A stretch of DNA of 51,289 bases, taken from NCBI GenBank assembly GCA_050486405.1, contig JBJHDF010000026.1, positions 1 through 51,289 of the forward strand, written 5' to 3'. Under the pieces are notes generated by a model. The model saw only the letters and a program-made list of their open reading frames with translations, was not told where the DNA came from and searched no databases. Every line of letters begins with the position of its first letter. Position 1 is the stretch's first letter. This document shows positions 31,368-40,238 of this stretch, piece by piece. The stretch comes from JBJHDF01 sp050486405 (GTDB lineage Bacteria > Pseudomonadota > Gammaproteobacteria > Pseudomonadales > Cellvibrionaceae). The position numbers and the translations under genes were made by a program.

Positions 31368-34256
31368 TCAGGCGTCGGCGCGCGCCAGCAACTCCTGAGC
31401 CTCGCGACGCTGGTCTTCATTACCTTCCTGCAGCACTTCGGACAGTATGTCCTTGGCGCCTTCGCTGTCGCCCATATCGATGTAGGCGCGCGCCAGATCC
31501 AGCTTGGTGGCCGCTTCATCGGCATCGGCCATAAAGTCGAGATCGTCGTCATCGCCAGCCGCTGGCGCTGACACTGCCGGCGTGCGGCTCAGAGTGGCAT
31601 CGGCGTCCGCTGCGGGAGCCGGCTTCGCCGCCGAGGGCGCCTCGGGCTTGGCCACGCCAATATCCGAATCCAGACTCGCCATTTCTTCGTCCAGCGCCGC
31701 AAGATCCAACCCCTCCATATCCATATCGAAATCGAAATCATCGTCGGCTGTCGGTTTTTCCGCTGCCGGAGGCGCCGTGGGCGCGGGCGCCGGTGCGGGC
31801 TCCTCCAGGGCCGGGATATCGTCGTCTTCCGCCAGGTCGAACTCGATCTCCATCTCATCCTTTTCCGGCTCGGGCTCGGGCGCAGCTGGCGTTTCCGGCG
31901 GTGCCTGCTCCGTATCCAAATCGTCGAGACTCAGATCAAATTCAATACCGGCGTCTTCTTCCTGCTCCGCCGTCGCGGCCTCGTCATCGGCAAAGGACAT
32001 GGAATAGTCCGAATCCCGATCGGACGACAGATCCGCCTCCAACCCTTCATCGGACAGGGTCAGTCCCTCATCGGCATCCTGGTCACCTTCGTCCAGATCC
32101 AAATCAAAACTAAAATCCTCATCATCGGCAGCTTCAGACAAGTCATCCTCGCCACCGAGCAAATCGTCGTCGCTCAGAGTCAATTCGTCATCAGCCAGAT
32201 CTAGCTCCGACCCACCACCCGAAACAAAAGTGTCGTCTTCCAGCAGGCTATCGGACAAATCCAGTTCGTCCTCCAGGGCGCTGCCAGCATCGGCTTGCGG
32301 AGTATAGGCGCTGGTATCGAATTCACCAGCACCCTCGATGTACTGGCGCAGCTCTGCGGCCCGATTGCGATCAGCGGTGTCACCCACACCCAGCAGACGA
32401 GCGTAGAACTCATCAAAACTGGACGCATTCTGGGTTTCCGAGTAGACCTCCAGCAGCTTCATGAGGATTGGCGCTGAAGCGGGTTCTTTCGCCAGCCCCT
32501 TGAGCAACATCTCTTCGGCCTGGTCGTGCTTGCCGTAGGCGATGTAGATCTCAGCTTCGCCCACCACATCGCCGGTTTCCGCCTCGGCGCTGCCGGGCTC
32601 AAAGTCGTCTTCCAACAGCTCGTCCGGCAATGCCTCGTCGCTGGCCAGGTCGATACCAGCGTCCTCGTCATCGCTCATCGCAAAATCTTCATCTGGAGAC
32701 TCGTCCAGCGCATCCAGTTCAAATTCGTCGTCGTCCTCGAAACCTTTGTCCAGATGACGGCGGTGGTATACCACCAGCACGACTGCCAACACACCGGCCA
32801 GGGCCAGCAGTATCCACATCATATTGTTTTTGACGCCGTCGATGACGCGATCCACCAGCGAAGGCTGACTCACCACCGGTATGGGGGCAGGCGCCTCGAC
32901 TGGCGCTTCAACCTCCGGTTCGACGGCAGGTTCGGTTACCGCCACTTCAGGTTCGTCGATAGCTTCAGGCCAAGTGGGGGTGGGCTCAACTTCCGGCGCC
33001 ACTGCTTCGGGCTCCACTTCCACAATGCCGGGCTCCAACTCGGGCTCATCCAACGGCAGCGGTGCCAGCGGGTCAATGGTGGGTTCGGGCTCTGCGGCGG
33101 CCTCCGCTTCGCGTTGAGCTGCTGCCAGTTGCATGGCGCGCATTTCCTCGTTGCTCAACTCCAGCAGACGCTCCATGGTCTGGATCTGCTCCTCGAGATC
33201 CTGGACGCGGGCGGAGAGTTCGACATTTTCCCGGTTGGTTCTGTCCAGTTCTTCCTGGGCGCTGGCGAGACGGCCTTGCAGGGCGCGGTGATCTGCCTCA
33301 CTGACACCCTCGGCACGGCCAGCTTCGGCGGCATCACCAGTGCCCGGGGTAGTCAGACGAACCTGACCACGCGGCTCGGCCGGCTGCCGGGGAGCAGTCG
33401 CCGGACGCGCTGTGGCATCCAGTTGAATACCCAGCGAATCGGACCACTCGGCATTTTGCGCCGCCACCTGATTGATGGCTTCAGCTGCGGGTACGCCGCG
33501 AATATCCTGGGCACTGGGCACCCGCAGTACCGCGCCCTCGCGCACCAGATTGATATTGTTGTTGATAAAGGCTTCGGGGTTCAGGCGTTGCAGAGCGACC
33601 ATGGTCTGCTGCACTGAAGTACCGCGATCGGGACGAACCCGCAATGCGACCTCCCAAAGTGTATCGTTGGCCCTTACCGTGTAGGTGTCACCCGTGTAGC
33701 GGGGCTCGGTGGGACGGGGAGGATCGGCAGGACGGGGTGGTGCCGCAGGGACGGTGGGCCTTAGCGGCTCCGCCGTGGGGGCGGGTTCAGTGCGGGGGGC
33801 CGTAGGCTCGGCCCGGGGCGCGGGCGCCGCTACCGGAGCCGGGGTTTCGTCGTCGGCAAAGGTGGGCAAATCCAGCAACAAGGTGTATTCGCGCAACAGA
33901 CGGCCAGCGGTCCAGCGCGCCTCTACCAGGAAATTCAAATAGGGTTCACGTACCGGATCGCGGGATGTCACCCGCACAACCGGCCCGGCGGCGTTGGTCA
34001 TATCTACCCGGAAACGCAATTGGGTATAGATGTGATCCCGGGGAATACCCACCCGCCGGAAATCCTCCGGTGACGCCAGGGCCACGGATATCTGTTCGGC
34101 GGTGAGCTCACCGACACTGAGCAGACGAATTTCGGCATCAAGGGGTTGGTTGAGCGCCGAGTTCAGGCGGATTTCGCCCAACCCCAAAGCGACAGCCTGC
34201 TGCGTCAGCGCCCACAGCAATAACCCGAAACACGTAACCAGCTTACGAAGTTGCAT
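31368..34256 (-). CDS. fimV: FimV-like polar hub/peptidoglycan-binding protein
   Basis: 962 aa. Signal peptide at residues 1-23. The N-terminal FimV domain (about 24-130) has LGLGEIRLNSALNQPLDAEI and PYLNFLVEARWTAGRLLREY. After a Pro/Thr linker comes a LysM domain at about 192-250 (YTVRANDTLWEVALRVRPDRG). A coiled coil spans about 325-385. One membrane helix lies near 480-500 (MMWILLALAGVLAVVLVVY). A very acidic Asp/Glu/Ser region runs over about 510-900, and the C-terminal TPR-like FimV motif over 900-962 (LDLARAYIDMGDSEGAKDIL). In Pseudomonas FimV places type IV pilus and cAMP-signalling proteins at the pole. It heads the long minus-strand run. Confidence 0.95.
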   Translation of the reverse strand: MQLRKLVTCFGLLLWALTQQAVALGLGEIRLNSALNQPLDAEIRLLSVGELTAEQISVALASPEDFRRVGIPRDHIYTQLRFRVDMTNAAGPVVRVTSRDPVREPYLNFLVEARWTAGRLLREYTLLLDLPTFADDETPAPVAAPAPRAEPTAPRTEPAPTAEPLRPTVPAAPPRPADPPRPTEPRYTGDTYTVRANDTLWEVALRVRPDRGTSVQQTMVALQRLNPEAFINNNINLVREGAVLRVPSAQDIRGVPAAEAINQVAAQNAEWSDSLGIQLDATARPATAPRQPAEPRGQVRLTTPGTGDAAEAGRAEGVSEADHRALQGRLASAQEELDRTNRENVELSARVQDLEEQIQTMERLLELSNEEMRAMQLAAAQREAEAAAEPEPTIDPLAPLPLDEPELEPGIVEVEPEAVAPEVEPTPTWPEAIDEPEVAVTEPAVEPEVEAPVEAPAPIPVVSQPSLVDRVIDGVKNNMMWILLALAGVLAVVLVVYHRRHLDKGFEDDDEFELDALDESPDEDFAMSDDEDAGIDLASDEALPDELLEDDFEPGSAEAETGDVVGEAEIYIAYGKHDQAEEMLLKGLAKEPASAPILMKLLEVYSETQNASSFDEFYARLLGVGDTADRNRAAELRQYIEGAGEFDTSAYTPQADAGSALEDELDLSDSLLEDDTFVSGGGSELDLADDELTLSDDDLLGGEDDLSEAADDEDFSFDLDLDEGDQDADEGLTLSDEGLEADLSSDRDSDYSMSFADDEAATAEQEEDAGIEFDLSLDDLDTEQAPPETPAAPEPEPEKDEMEIEFDLAEDDDIPALEEPAPAPAPTAPPAAEKPTADDDFDFDMDMEGLDLAALDEEMASLDSDIGVAKPEAPSAAKPAPAADADATLSRTPAVSAPAAGDDDDLDFMADADEAATKLDLARAYIDMGDSEGAKDILSEVLQEGNEDQRREAQELLARADA

Positions 34257-34395
34257 AGGACAACCCTTTTATTATCTCCCTGGCCCGGCACCCGGGTGTA
34301 CCCGCCAACATTCCTGGTCAGCCCGCAAAAACCCCGGCGCCTCGAACCCGATGTCTTATCCCGAGGCAAAAACCTCGAATAAATATTCACTATCG

Positions 34396-34442
34396 GCTGT
34401 AAGTATTCATTATAAATAGATTTTTATCAACACTTACAGCCC
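34396..34442 (-). promoter_or_regulatory. Inverted repeat framing the likely fimV promoter
   Basis: GGCTGTAAGT (34396-34405) and ACTTACAGCC (34433-34442) are perfectly complementary across 27 A/T-rich bases. Inside, on the minus strand, is a consensus -10 box TATAAT (34410-34415). No good -35 box stands at the right distance, which would suit an activator or alternative factor. The leader to fimV would be about 150 bases. An operator role is inferred. Confidence 0.45.
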
Positions 34443-34484
34443 GGGTACAGAGCCCCATCTGACGCATTATCAAACATTTTCAAC

Positions 34485-34518
34485 AAAAAAAACGCCAAAA
34501 CTGTCTAATTTTTAGACA
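34485..34518 (-). terminator. Probable terminator of asd
   Basis: On the minus strand TGTCTAA, AAA and TTAGACA form a perfect 7-pair stem followed by GTTTTGGCG and eight T. The stem is A/T-rich, so efficiency may be moderate. Confidence 0.6.
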
Positions 34519-34562
34519 AACCCGGACGGCGTTCGGCCGCCCAGGCCATTCGGGTTGCTAAT

Positions 34563-35675
34563 TCAGCTCTCGCGGAGGATGCGCAGCATGCGGCGCAGGG
34601 GCTCGGCGGCCCCCCACAGCAGCTGGTCGCCCACGGTAAAGGCCGACAGGTATTGCGGCCCCATATGCATCTTGCGCAAACGGCCCACGGGAATTTCCAG
34701 GGTACCGGTGACCGCCGTGGGGGTAAGGTCTCTGAGCGAGGCTTCGCGCTCATTGGGAATCACCTTGGCCCACTGATTGGCTTCACCGATCAACGACTCG
34801 ATATCCTCCAGGGGGACGTCCCGATTCAACTTGATGGTCAATCCCTGACTGTGACAGCGCATGGCGCCAATACGCACGCAGATGCCGTCCACCGGCACCG
34901 GGTTGTCGCCGCGGCCGAGAATCTTGTTGGTCTCGACGCCGCCCTTCCACTCTTCCTTGCTCTGGCGGTTGTCCAATTGCTTGTCGATATAGGGCAGCAA
35001 ACTGCCCGCCAACGGGAAGCCGAAATTGTCCACGGGAAAATCGCCGCCGCGCATGGTGTTGGCCACCTGCCGGTCGATCTCAAGAATGGCCGAGCGCGGG
35101 TCGGCCAATTGCTCGGCCACGCTGTCGCGCAGCGCGCCCATCTGGGCGAGCAACTCGCGCATGTTCTGCGCACCGGCGCCGCTGGCGGCCTGGTAGGTCA
35201 TGGCCGACACCCACTCCACCAGTCCGGCGCGAAACAGACCGCCCAGGCCCATCAACATCAGACTGACGGTGCAGTTGCCGCCAATGTAGTTCTTCACACC
35301 CTTGGCCAGACTGTCCTTGATCACGTCGAGGTTGACCGGGTCGAGAATCAGCGTGGCGTCATCGTTCATGCGCAGGGCGGAGGCGGCGTCAATCCAGTAA
35401 CCCTGCCAGCCGGCTTCGCGCAGGCGGGGAAACACGTCGTTGGTATAGTCGCCCCCCTGACAGGAAATTACGGCGTCCAGGCCCTTGAACTGCTCGATGT
35501 CAAAAGCATCTTTCAAGGCCGGCGCCTCGACCCCCACATCCGGTGCTTCGCCCCCCACGTTAGAGGTAGTGAAAAACACCGGCTCGATATCGACAAAATC
35601 GTGTTCTTCGCGCATGCGCTCCATCAGCACCGATCCGACCATGCCACGCCATCCTACAAAACCTACTCTCATCAT
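34563..35675 (-). CDS. asd: Aspartate-semialdehyde dehydrogenase
   Basis: Reduces aspartyl phosphate to aspartate semialdehyde, the branch point for lysine/diaminopimelate, threonine and methionine. 370 aa, Gram-negative class. The NADP-binding start is VGFVGWRGMVGSVLMERM, the catalytic Cys is in IGGNCTVSLMLMGLGGLF near 131-148, and SYQAASGAGAQ-type sequence (TYQAASGAGAQNM) lies near 160. Two adjacent ATG codons are possible starts; the second (35672) sits at a better distance from AGGTGAG. It follows leuB by 24 bases, so leuCDB-asd is likely one operon ended by the terminator at 34485-34518. Confidence 0.97.
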   Translation of the reverse strand: MMRVGFVGWRGMVGSVLMERMREEHDFVDIEPVFFTTSNVGGEAPDVGVEAPALKDAFDIEQFKGLDAVISCQGGDYTNDVFPRLREAGWQGYWIDAASALRMNDDATLILDPVNLDVIKDSLAKGVKNYIGGNCTVSLMLMGLGGLFRAGLVEWVSAMTYQAASGAGAQNMRELLAQMGALRDSVAEQLADPRSAILEIDRQVANTMRGGDFPVDNFGFPLAGSLLPYIDKQLDNRQSKEEWKGGVETNKILGRGDNPVPVDGICVRIGAMRCHSQGLTIKLNRDVPLEDIESLIGEANQWAKVIPNEREASLRDLTPTAVTGTLEIPVGRLRKMHMGPQYLSAFTVGDQLLWGAAEPLRRMLRILRES

Positions 35676-35699
35676 CTCACCTGTATCGCTTGAATTCGT

Positions 35700-36779
35700 T
35701 TACTCTGCCAGAGCCGCGACCACCGCGTCGCCCATCTGCGCCGTGCTCACTTTTTCTGTACCCGGCGTGTGAATGTCCGCCGTGCGCAACCCCTGATCCA
35801 GCACCTTGCCCACCGCCGCTTCTATGGCGTCGGCCGGCGCCGGCATGGCCAGCGAGTAGCGCAGCATCATGGCGGCGGACAGAATCGTCGCCAGCGGGTT
35901 GGCAATACCCTGACCGGCGATGTCCGGCGCCGAACCGTGACAGGGTTCATACATGCCGCGCCCGTTGCTATCCAGAGACGCCGAGGGCAACATGCCGATG
36001 GAGCCGGTCAACATAGCCGCCGCATCGGACAGTATATCGCCAAACATGTTGCCCGTCACAATCACGTCGAACTGCTTGGGCGCCCGCACCAGCTGCATGG
36101 CGGCGTTATCCACGTACATATGGGACAGTTCCACGTCCGGGTACTCCGGCGCCAGGCGATTCATCACTTCGCGCCAGAGCATGGTGGCTTCCAGCACATT
36201 GGCCTTGTCCACGGAGCAGAGCTTGCCGTTGCGCTTGCGCGCCATGTCGAAGGCGGTGCGGCCGATGCGCTCGATTTCACTTTCGGAGTATTTGTAGGTG
36301 TTGAAGCCTTCGCGCTCGCCGTTCGCCAGGGTGCGAATGCCCCGGGGCTCGCCAAAGTAGATGCCGCCGGCCAGCTCGCGCACGATCAGGATATCCAGCC
36401 CGGAGACCACCTCGGGTTTGAGCGAGGAGGCGTCCACCAGTTGCGGATACATCAGCGCCGGGCGCAGGTTGGCGTAGAGCACCAGTTCCGAGCGGATTTT
36501 CAGCAGACCTTTTTCCGGGCGGATGGCGCGATCGAGGTTGTCCCATTTGGGGCCGCCCACGGCGCCGAGCAGTATGGCGTCGCTGGCGCGGGCCTGAGCC
36601 AGGGTTTCGTCCGGCAGGGGTACGCCGTGGGCGTCGATGGCGCTGCCGCCCATCAGACCCTGTTCGAAACTCAGGTTCAGTTGCCAGCGCTTATTGACGC
36701 AGTCCAGTACCTTCTGCGCTTCGGCCACAATTTCCGGGCCTATGCCATCGCCCGGCAGTATCAGAATGTTTTTGCTCAC
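35700..36779 (-). CDS. leuB: 3-isopropylmalate dehydrogenase
   Basis: Oxidative decarboxylation of 3-isopropylmalate in leucine synthesis, NAD-dependent. 359 aa from GTG 36777-36779, chosen because GGAG lies 6 bases before it and the protein then starts SKNILILPGDGIGPE like its relatives; an ATG 12 bases upstream is the alternative. Family blocks are GAVGGPKWD near 75, ELAGGIYFGEPRG near 135, YVDNAAMQLVR near 215 and GSAPDIAGQGIANPLATILSAAMML near 280. It lies 85 bases after leuD. Confidence 0.97.
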   Translation of the reverse strand: MSKNILILPGDGIGPEIVAEAQKVLDCVNKRWQLNLSFEQGLMGGSAIDAHGVPLPDETLAQARASDAILLGAVGGPKWDNLDRAIRPEKGLLKIRSELVLYANLRPALMYPQLVDASSLKPEVVSGLDILIVRELAGGIYFGEPRGIRTLANGEREGFNTYKYSESEIERIGRTAFDMARKRNGKLCSVDKANVLEATMLWREVMNRLAPEYPDVELSHMYVDNAAMQLVRAPKQFDVIVTGNMFGDILSDAAAMLTGSIGMLPSASLDSNGRGMYEPCHGSAPDIAGQGIANPLATILSAAMMLRYSLAMPAPADAIEAAVGKVLDQGLRTADIHTPGTEKVSTAQMGDAVVAALAE

Positions 36780-36864
36780 AGTACTCTCCATAGGGTTCTA
36801 CCTGGATCGCAAGGGTTCGGTGCCAATTTCTAACGTCACAGTTTTTTGCTAACTACGCCAAAAG

Positions 36865-37512
36865 CTACCTGACCGCATCGAACAGCCAGGGGGCTTCCTG
36901 CCGGCGGCGGGTTTCGTAATCGCGGATGGCGTCGGCCTGCTCCAGCGTCAGGCCGATATCGTCCAGGCCGTTGAGCAGGCAGTGCTTGCGAAAGGCATCG
37001 ATATCAAAGGAGAAGGCTTCGCCACCCGGTGTGGTGACCGTCTGCGCTTCCAGATCCACCGTCAACTGGTAGCCCTGTTGGGCGTACATCTCGCGAAACA
37101 GCTGATCCACCACAGTCGCGTCCAGCACCACGGGCAGCAGGCCGTTTTTGAAGCAGTTGTTATAGAAGATGTCGGCAAAGCTGGGGGCAATGATGCAGCG
37201 AAAGCCGTAGTCGTCCAGGGCCCAGGGGGCGTGCTCGCGACTGGAGCCGCAGCCGAAGTTCTCCCGGGTCAAAAGAATTTTCGCCTTCTGATAGCGGGTG
37301 TGGTTCAGCGGAAACTCCGGGTTCAACGGCCGGCCGCTGGCGTCCTGGTCGGGCTTGCCCTCGTCCAGGTAGCGCAGTTCATCGAACAGGTTCTGGCCAA
37401 AGCCGGTGCGCTTGATGGACTTGAGAAACTGCTTGGGGATGATCATATCCGTGTCCACATTGGCCCTGTCCATGGGCGCCACCAAACCGGTCAAGCGGGT
37501 AAAACTTTTCAT
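36865..37512 (-). CDS. leuD: 3-isopropylmalate dehydratase small subunit
   Basis: Partner of LeuC in isomerising 2-isopropylmalate to 3-isopropylmalate. 215 aa, aconitase swivel domain. Conserved sequence includes NVDTDMIIPKQFLKSIKRTGFG near 18-39 and the hinge/active-site block NFGCGSSREHAPWAL near 83-97. Start ATG 37510-37512 has GAGGA 9 bases upstream. It begins 12 bases after the leuC stop. Confidence 0.97.
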   Translation of the reverse strand: MKSFTRLTGLVAPMDRANVDTDMIIPKQFLKSIKRTGFGQNLFDELRYLDEGKPDQDASGRPLNPEFPLNHTRYQKAKILLTRENFGCGSSREHAPWALDDYGFRCIIAPSFADIFYNNCFKNGLLPVVLDATVVDQLFREMYAQQGYQLTVDLEAQTVTTPGGEAFSFDIDAFRKHCLLNGLDDIGLTLEQADAIRDYETRRRQEAPWLFDAVR

Positions 37513-37524
37513 AGATGGATGTCC

Positions 37525-38946
37525 TCAGTGAAACTCGCGCACGTCGACAAAATGTCCCGCCACGGCGGCGGCGGCGGCCATGGCCGGGCTCACCAGATGG
37601 GTGCGCCCACCGTAGCCCTGGCGCCCCTCGAAATTGCGATTGGAGGTGGATGCGCAGTGCTCGCCCGGCCCCAACTTGTCGGCATTCATGGCCAGACACA
37701 TGGAACAGCCCGGCTCGCGCCACTCGAAGCCGGCGGTAAGAAATACCTCGTGCAGCCCCTCGGCCTCGGCCTGGGCCTTGACCGCACCGGAGCCGGGCAC
37801 CACCATCGCCTCCTTGATGCTGTCGGCCACCTTGCGGCCCTTGACCACCGCCGCCGCCGCGCGGATGTCCTCGATGCGTGAGTTGGTGCAGGAACCGATG
37901 AACACCCGGTCCAGCCGGATGTCGGTAATGGGCTGGCCGGCGCGCAGACCCATGTACTGCAGGGCGCGCTTCATGTCCTCGCGCTTGACCGGGTCGCTCT
38001 GCTGCTCCGGGTCGGGCACGGTCTGATCCACCGCCACCACCATCTCCGGCGAGGTGCCCCAACTGACCTGGGGTTTGATGTCCTCGGCGCGCATCTCCAC
38101 CACCTTGTCGAACACCGCGCCCTCGTCGCTGTGCAGGTCGCGCCAGGCGGCCACCGCCCGCTCCCAGAGTTCGCCGCTGGGCGCATAGGTGCGGCCGCGC
38201 ACATACTCAATCGTGGTGTCGTCCACCGCCACCATGCCCGCCCGGGCGCCGGCCTCGATGGCCATATTGCACACCGTCATGCGCCCTTCCATGCTCATTT
38301 TGCGGAAAACATCGCCGGCAAACTCAATGGCACAGCCGGTACCGCCGGCGGTGCCGATACGACCGATAATGGCCAGCACCACGTCCTTGGGCGTAACGCC
38401 GGGACCCAGTTCGCCATCGACGCGAATCAGCATATTCTTCATCTTTTTTGTCACCAGACACTGGGTGGCCATCACGTGCTCCACCTCGCTGGTGCCGATG
38501 CCGTGGGCCAGCGCTCCCAGAGCGCCGTTGGTGGCGGTGTGGGAGTCGCCACAGACCACGGTCATGCCCGGCAGACAGGCGCCGGTCTCCGGACCGATCA
38601 CATGCACAATGCCCTGGCGCCGGTCGTTGATCTTGAACTCCACCACGCCGAACTCATCGCAGTTGTCGTCCAGGGTCTTGACCTGAATCATCGACACCGG
38701 GTCCTGAATGCCCTGCACCCCGGAAGCCCGTTCCCGGGCGGTGGTGGGCACATTGTGGTCCGGCGTGGCCAGTATGGAGTCGGGCCGCCAGAGCTTGCGC
38801 CCGGCCAGCCGGAGGCCCTCAAAGGCCTGGGGGGAAGTCACTTCGTGGATGATATGGCGGTCGATATAGATCAACGCCGAGCCGTCATCGCGCGCCTGCA
38901 CGAGATGGGCATCCCACAGTTTGTCGTAAAGGGTTCTGGCGGCCAT
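37525..38946 (-). CDS. leuC: 3-isopropylmalate dehydratase large subunit
   Basis: Iron-sulfur aconitase-type enzyme of leucine synthesis. 473 aa from ATG 38944-38946, with GAGG 6 bases upstream; the open frame upstream to 39003 adds no family sequence. The [4Fe-4S] ligands are the Cys in FIGSCTNSRIEDIRAA near 347 and the pair in PGCSMCLAMNADKL near 406-410. VCGDSHTATNGALGALAHGIG near 130 is also diagnostic. First gene of leuCDB-asd, divergent from a LysR-type regulator. Confidence 0.97.
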   Translation of the reverse strand: MAARTLYDKLWDAHLVQARDDGSALIYIDRHIIHEVTSPQAFEGLRLAGRKLWRPDSILATPDHNVPTTARERASGVQGIQDPVSMIQVKTLDDNCDEFGVVEFKINDRRQGIVHVIGPETGACLPGMTVVCGDSHTATNGALGALAHGIGTSEVEHVMATQCLVTKKMKNMLIRVDGELGPGVTPKDVVLAIIGRIGTAGGTGCAIEFAGDVFRKMSMEGRMTVCNMAIEAGARAGMVAVDDTTIEYVRGRTYAPSGELWERAVAAWRDLHSDEGAVFDKVVEMRAEDIKPQVSWGTSPEMVVAVDQTVPDPEQQSDPVKREDMKRALQYMGLRAGQPITDIRLDRVFIGSCTNSRIEDIRAAAAVVKGRKVADSIKEAMVVPGSGAVKAQAEAEGLHEVFLTAGFEWREPGCSMCLAMNADKLGPGEHCASTSNRNFEGRQGYGGRTHLVSPAMAAAAAVAGHFVDVREFH

Positions 38947-39105
38947 GGCAACCTCGGTCCTGATATGGCTTGGATGGGAGTATTTTAAGGACGGGAAACG
39001 CATAACTCAAATTTATTATTTTTATAGATTGAATTCCAAATAAGAATAGATAGAATTATAAAGAAGGAAAAGGGAAAAGATTGCCAGTGTATCTGCATTC
39101 GCTTA
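38947..39105. promoter_or_regulatory. leuC side of the leuC/LysR divergent control region
   Basis: A/T-rich 39000-39065 contains minus-strand TATAAT-like and TATAAA-like sequences suited to a leuC promoter, and an imperfect dyad TTGAATTCCAA at 39029-39039 of the kind bound by LysR-type regulators. Neither site is proven. No leader peptide with leucine codons was recognised. The remaining part of the 386-base spacer, 39106-39300, is the MITE-like repeat. Confidence 0.4.
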
Positions 39106-39300
39106 GGGCAGTGGGGTTGGGATTGCCTTTGGCAACCCTACACCCCAGGGAAGGGGTGTCGGGAGCGCCCAGGGAGGGGTTCACCGGATTCACTCGCCAC
39201 ATCCCTGTGGCTCGCCCTTCGGGCAGCTCCGCTGTGCAAATCGGCAATCCTGCCGATTTGTGCCAAAGGCAATACCGACGCCACTGGCCGGCTGGCTTAG
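39101..39300. mobile_element. MITE-like structured element upstream of the LysR gene
   Basis: Arms at 39106-39134 and 39261-39289 are inverted repeats: 25 of 29 positions complement, including a perfect inner 13 bp (ATTGCCTTTGGCA/TGCCAAAGGCAAT). GCTTAG occurs directly on both sides (39101-39106 and 39295-39300) and may be a target duplication. The inside folds into further hairpins: ACACCCC/GGGGTGT at 39140-39159, GCCC/GGGC near 39215, and CAAATCGGCA/TGCCGATTTG at 39237-39260. It encodes nothing convincing. A non-autonomous element is the best explanation. Confidence 0.6.
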
Positions 39301-39332
39301 TGGCACCTCAGCGAGGCAGCAGTAAAGACACC

Positions 39333-40214
39333 ATGGACATTGATCAACTACAGGCGTTTGTGGCGGTTGCCGAGAGCGGGTCGTTTTCGGGGGCGGCGGA
39401 GCAGTTGTTCCTGACCCAACCCGCCATCAGCAAACGGGTGGCGCTACTGGAGCGGCACCTGGACACCCCACTGTTCGATCGGGTCGGGCGCCAGATTACG
39501 CTGACCCAGGCCGGCCAGTCCCTGCTCGGCAACGCCCGGCGGATACTGCAACAGGTAGCCGACGCCGAGCGCGATGTCGCCGACCTCAGCGGCGCCGTGC
39601 GCGGCAAACTCAGCCTCGCCACCAGCCACCACATCGGTCTGCACCGGCTGCCACCCGGCCTGCGCCGATTTACCGCCGACTACCCCGAGGTCAAACTCGA
39701 CCTGCACTTTCTCGACTCCGAACAGGCCTACCAGGAAGTGCTGCACGGCCGCTTCGACCTGGCCGTGGTCACCCTGGCGCTGGAAGCCGACCCGCGCATC
39801 CACAGCCGTACACTTTGGCAGGACCAGTTGCATTTCGTTGCCGCCGCCGGTCACCCGCTGACAAAGCAGGAAGCCCTTACCCTCGCCGACCTCAGCCCTC
39901 ACCAGGCCATCATGCCGGATCAGCACACCTACACCACACGACTCATCCAGCAACTGTTTGACCGGCAACACCAATCGCTCGATGTCACAATGGTGACCAA
40001 TCATCTCGATACCATCAAAATGATGGTATCCATCGGACTCGGCTGGGGTGTACTGCCGCACACATTGATCGACGATCAGGTACAAATTCTGCCAGTGCAG
40101 GCGCCGACACTGACGCGACCGCTCGGTTGCGTGTATCATCGGCAACGCAGTTTGAGCAATGCCGCACGGATTTTTCTCGAACTGCTGGCCAGCATCAATG
40201 GTCGAACCCCGTGA
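39333..40214 (+). CDS. LysR-type transcriptional regulator beside leuC
   Basis: 293 aa from ATG 39333; the open frame extends to 39081, but only through the repeat element. Residues 1-60 form the winged helix-turn-helix (MDIDQLQAFVAVAESGSFS, then EQLFLTQPAISKRVALLERHL). Residues 90-290 are the periplasmic-binding-like effector domain. Divergent placement next to leuC suggests control of leuCDB-asd by a leucine-pathway intermediate; a LysR gene next to leuC also occurs in Pseudomonas. No exact orthologue is recognised. The MITE-like repeat sits in its 5' region and may supply or disturb its promoter. Confidence 0.93.
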   Translation: MDIDQLQAFVAVAESGSFSGAAEQLFLTQPAISKRVALLERHLDTPLFDRVGRQITLTQAGQSLLGNARRILQQVADAERDVADLSGAVRGKLSLATSHHIGLHRLPPGLRRFTADYPEVKLDLHFLDSEQAYQEVLHGRFDLAVVTLALEADPRIHSRTLWQDQLHFVAAAGHPLTKQEALTLADLSPHQAIMPDQHTYTTRLIQQLFDRQHQSLDVTMVTNHLDTIKMMVSIGLGWGVLPHTLIDDQVQILPVQAPTLTRPLGCVYHRQRSLSNAARIFLELLASINGRTP

Positions 40215-40238
40215 ACACACCGCTGTACGAGACACGCT

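Larger units (their letters stand above)
34257..34562. other. A/T-rich spacer between asd and fimV
   Basis: 306 bases holding the asd terminator on its right side (34485-34518) and the fimV promoter region with a 10-bp inverted repeat in the middle (34396-34442). The part nearest fimV is GC-rich leader sequence. A second small stem in GC-rich sequence at 34523-34545 lies between the asd stop and its terminator. No gene is credible here. Confidence 0.6.

Noticed and set aside
39081..39332. Upstream extension of the LysR-type regulator
   Set aside because: The family N-terminus starts exactly at MDIDQLQAF (39333); the extension translates the repeat element.
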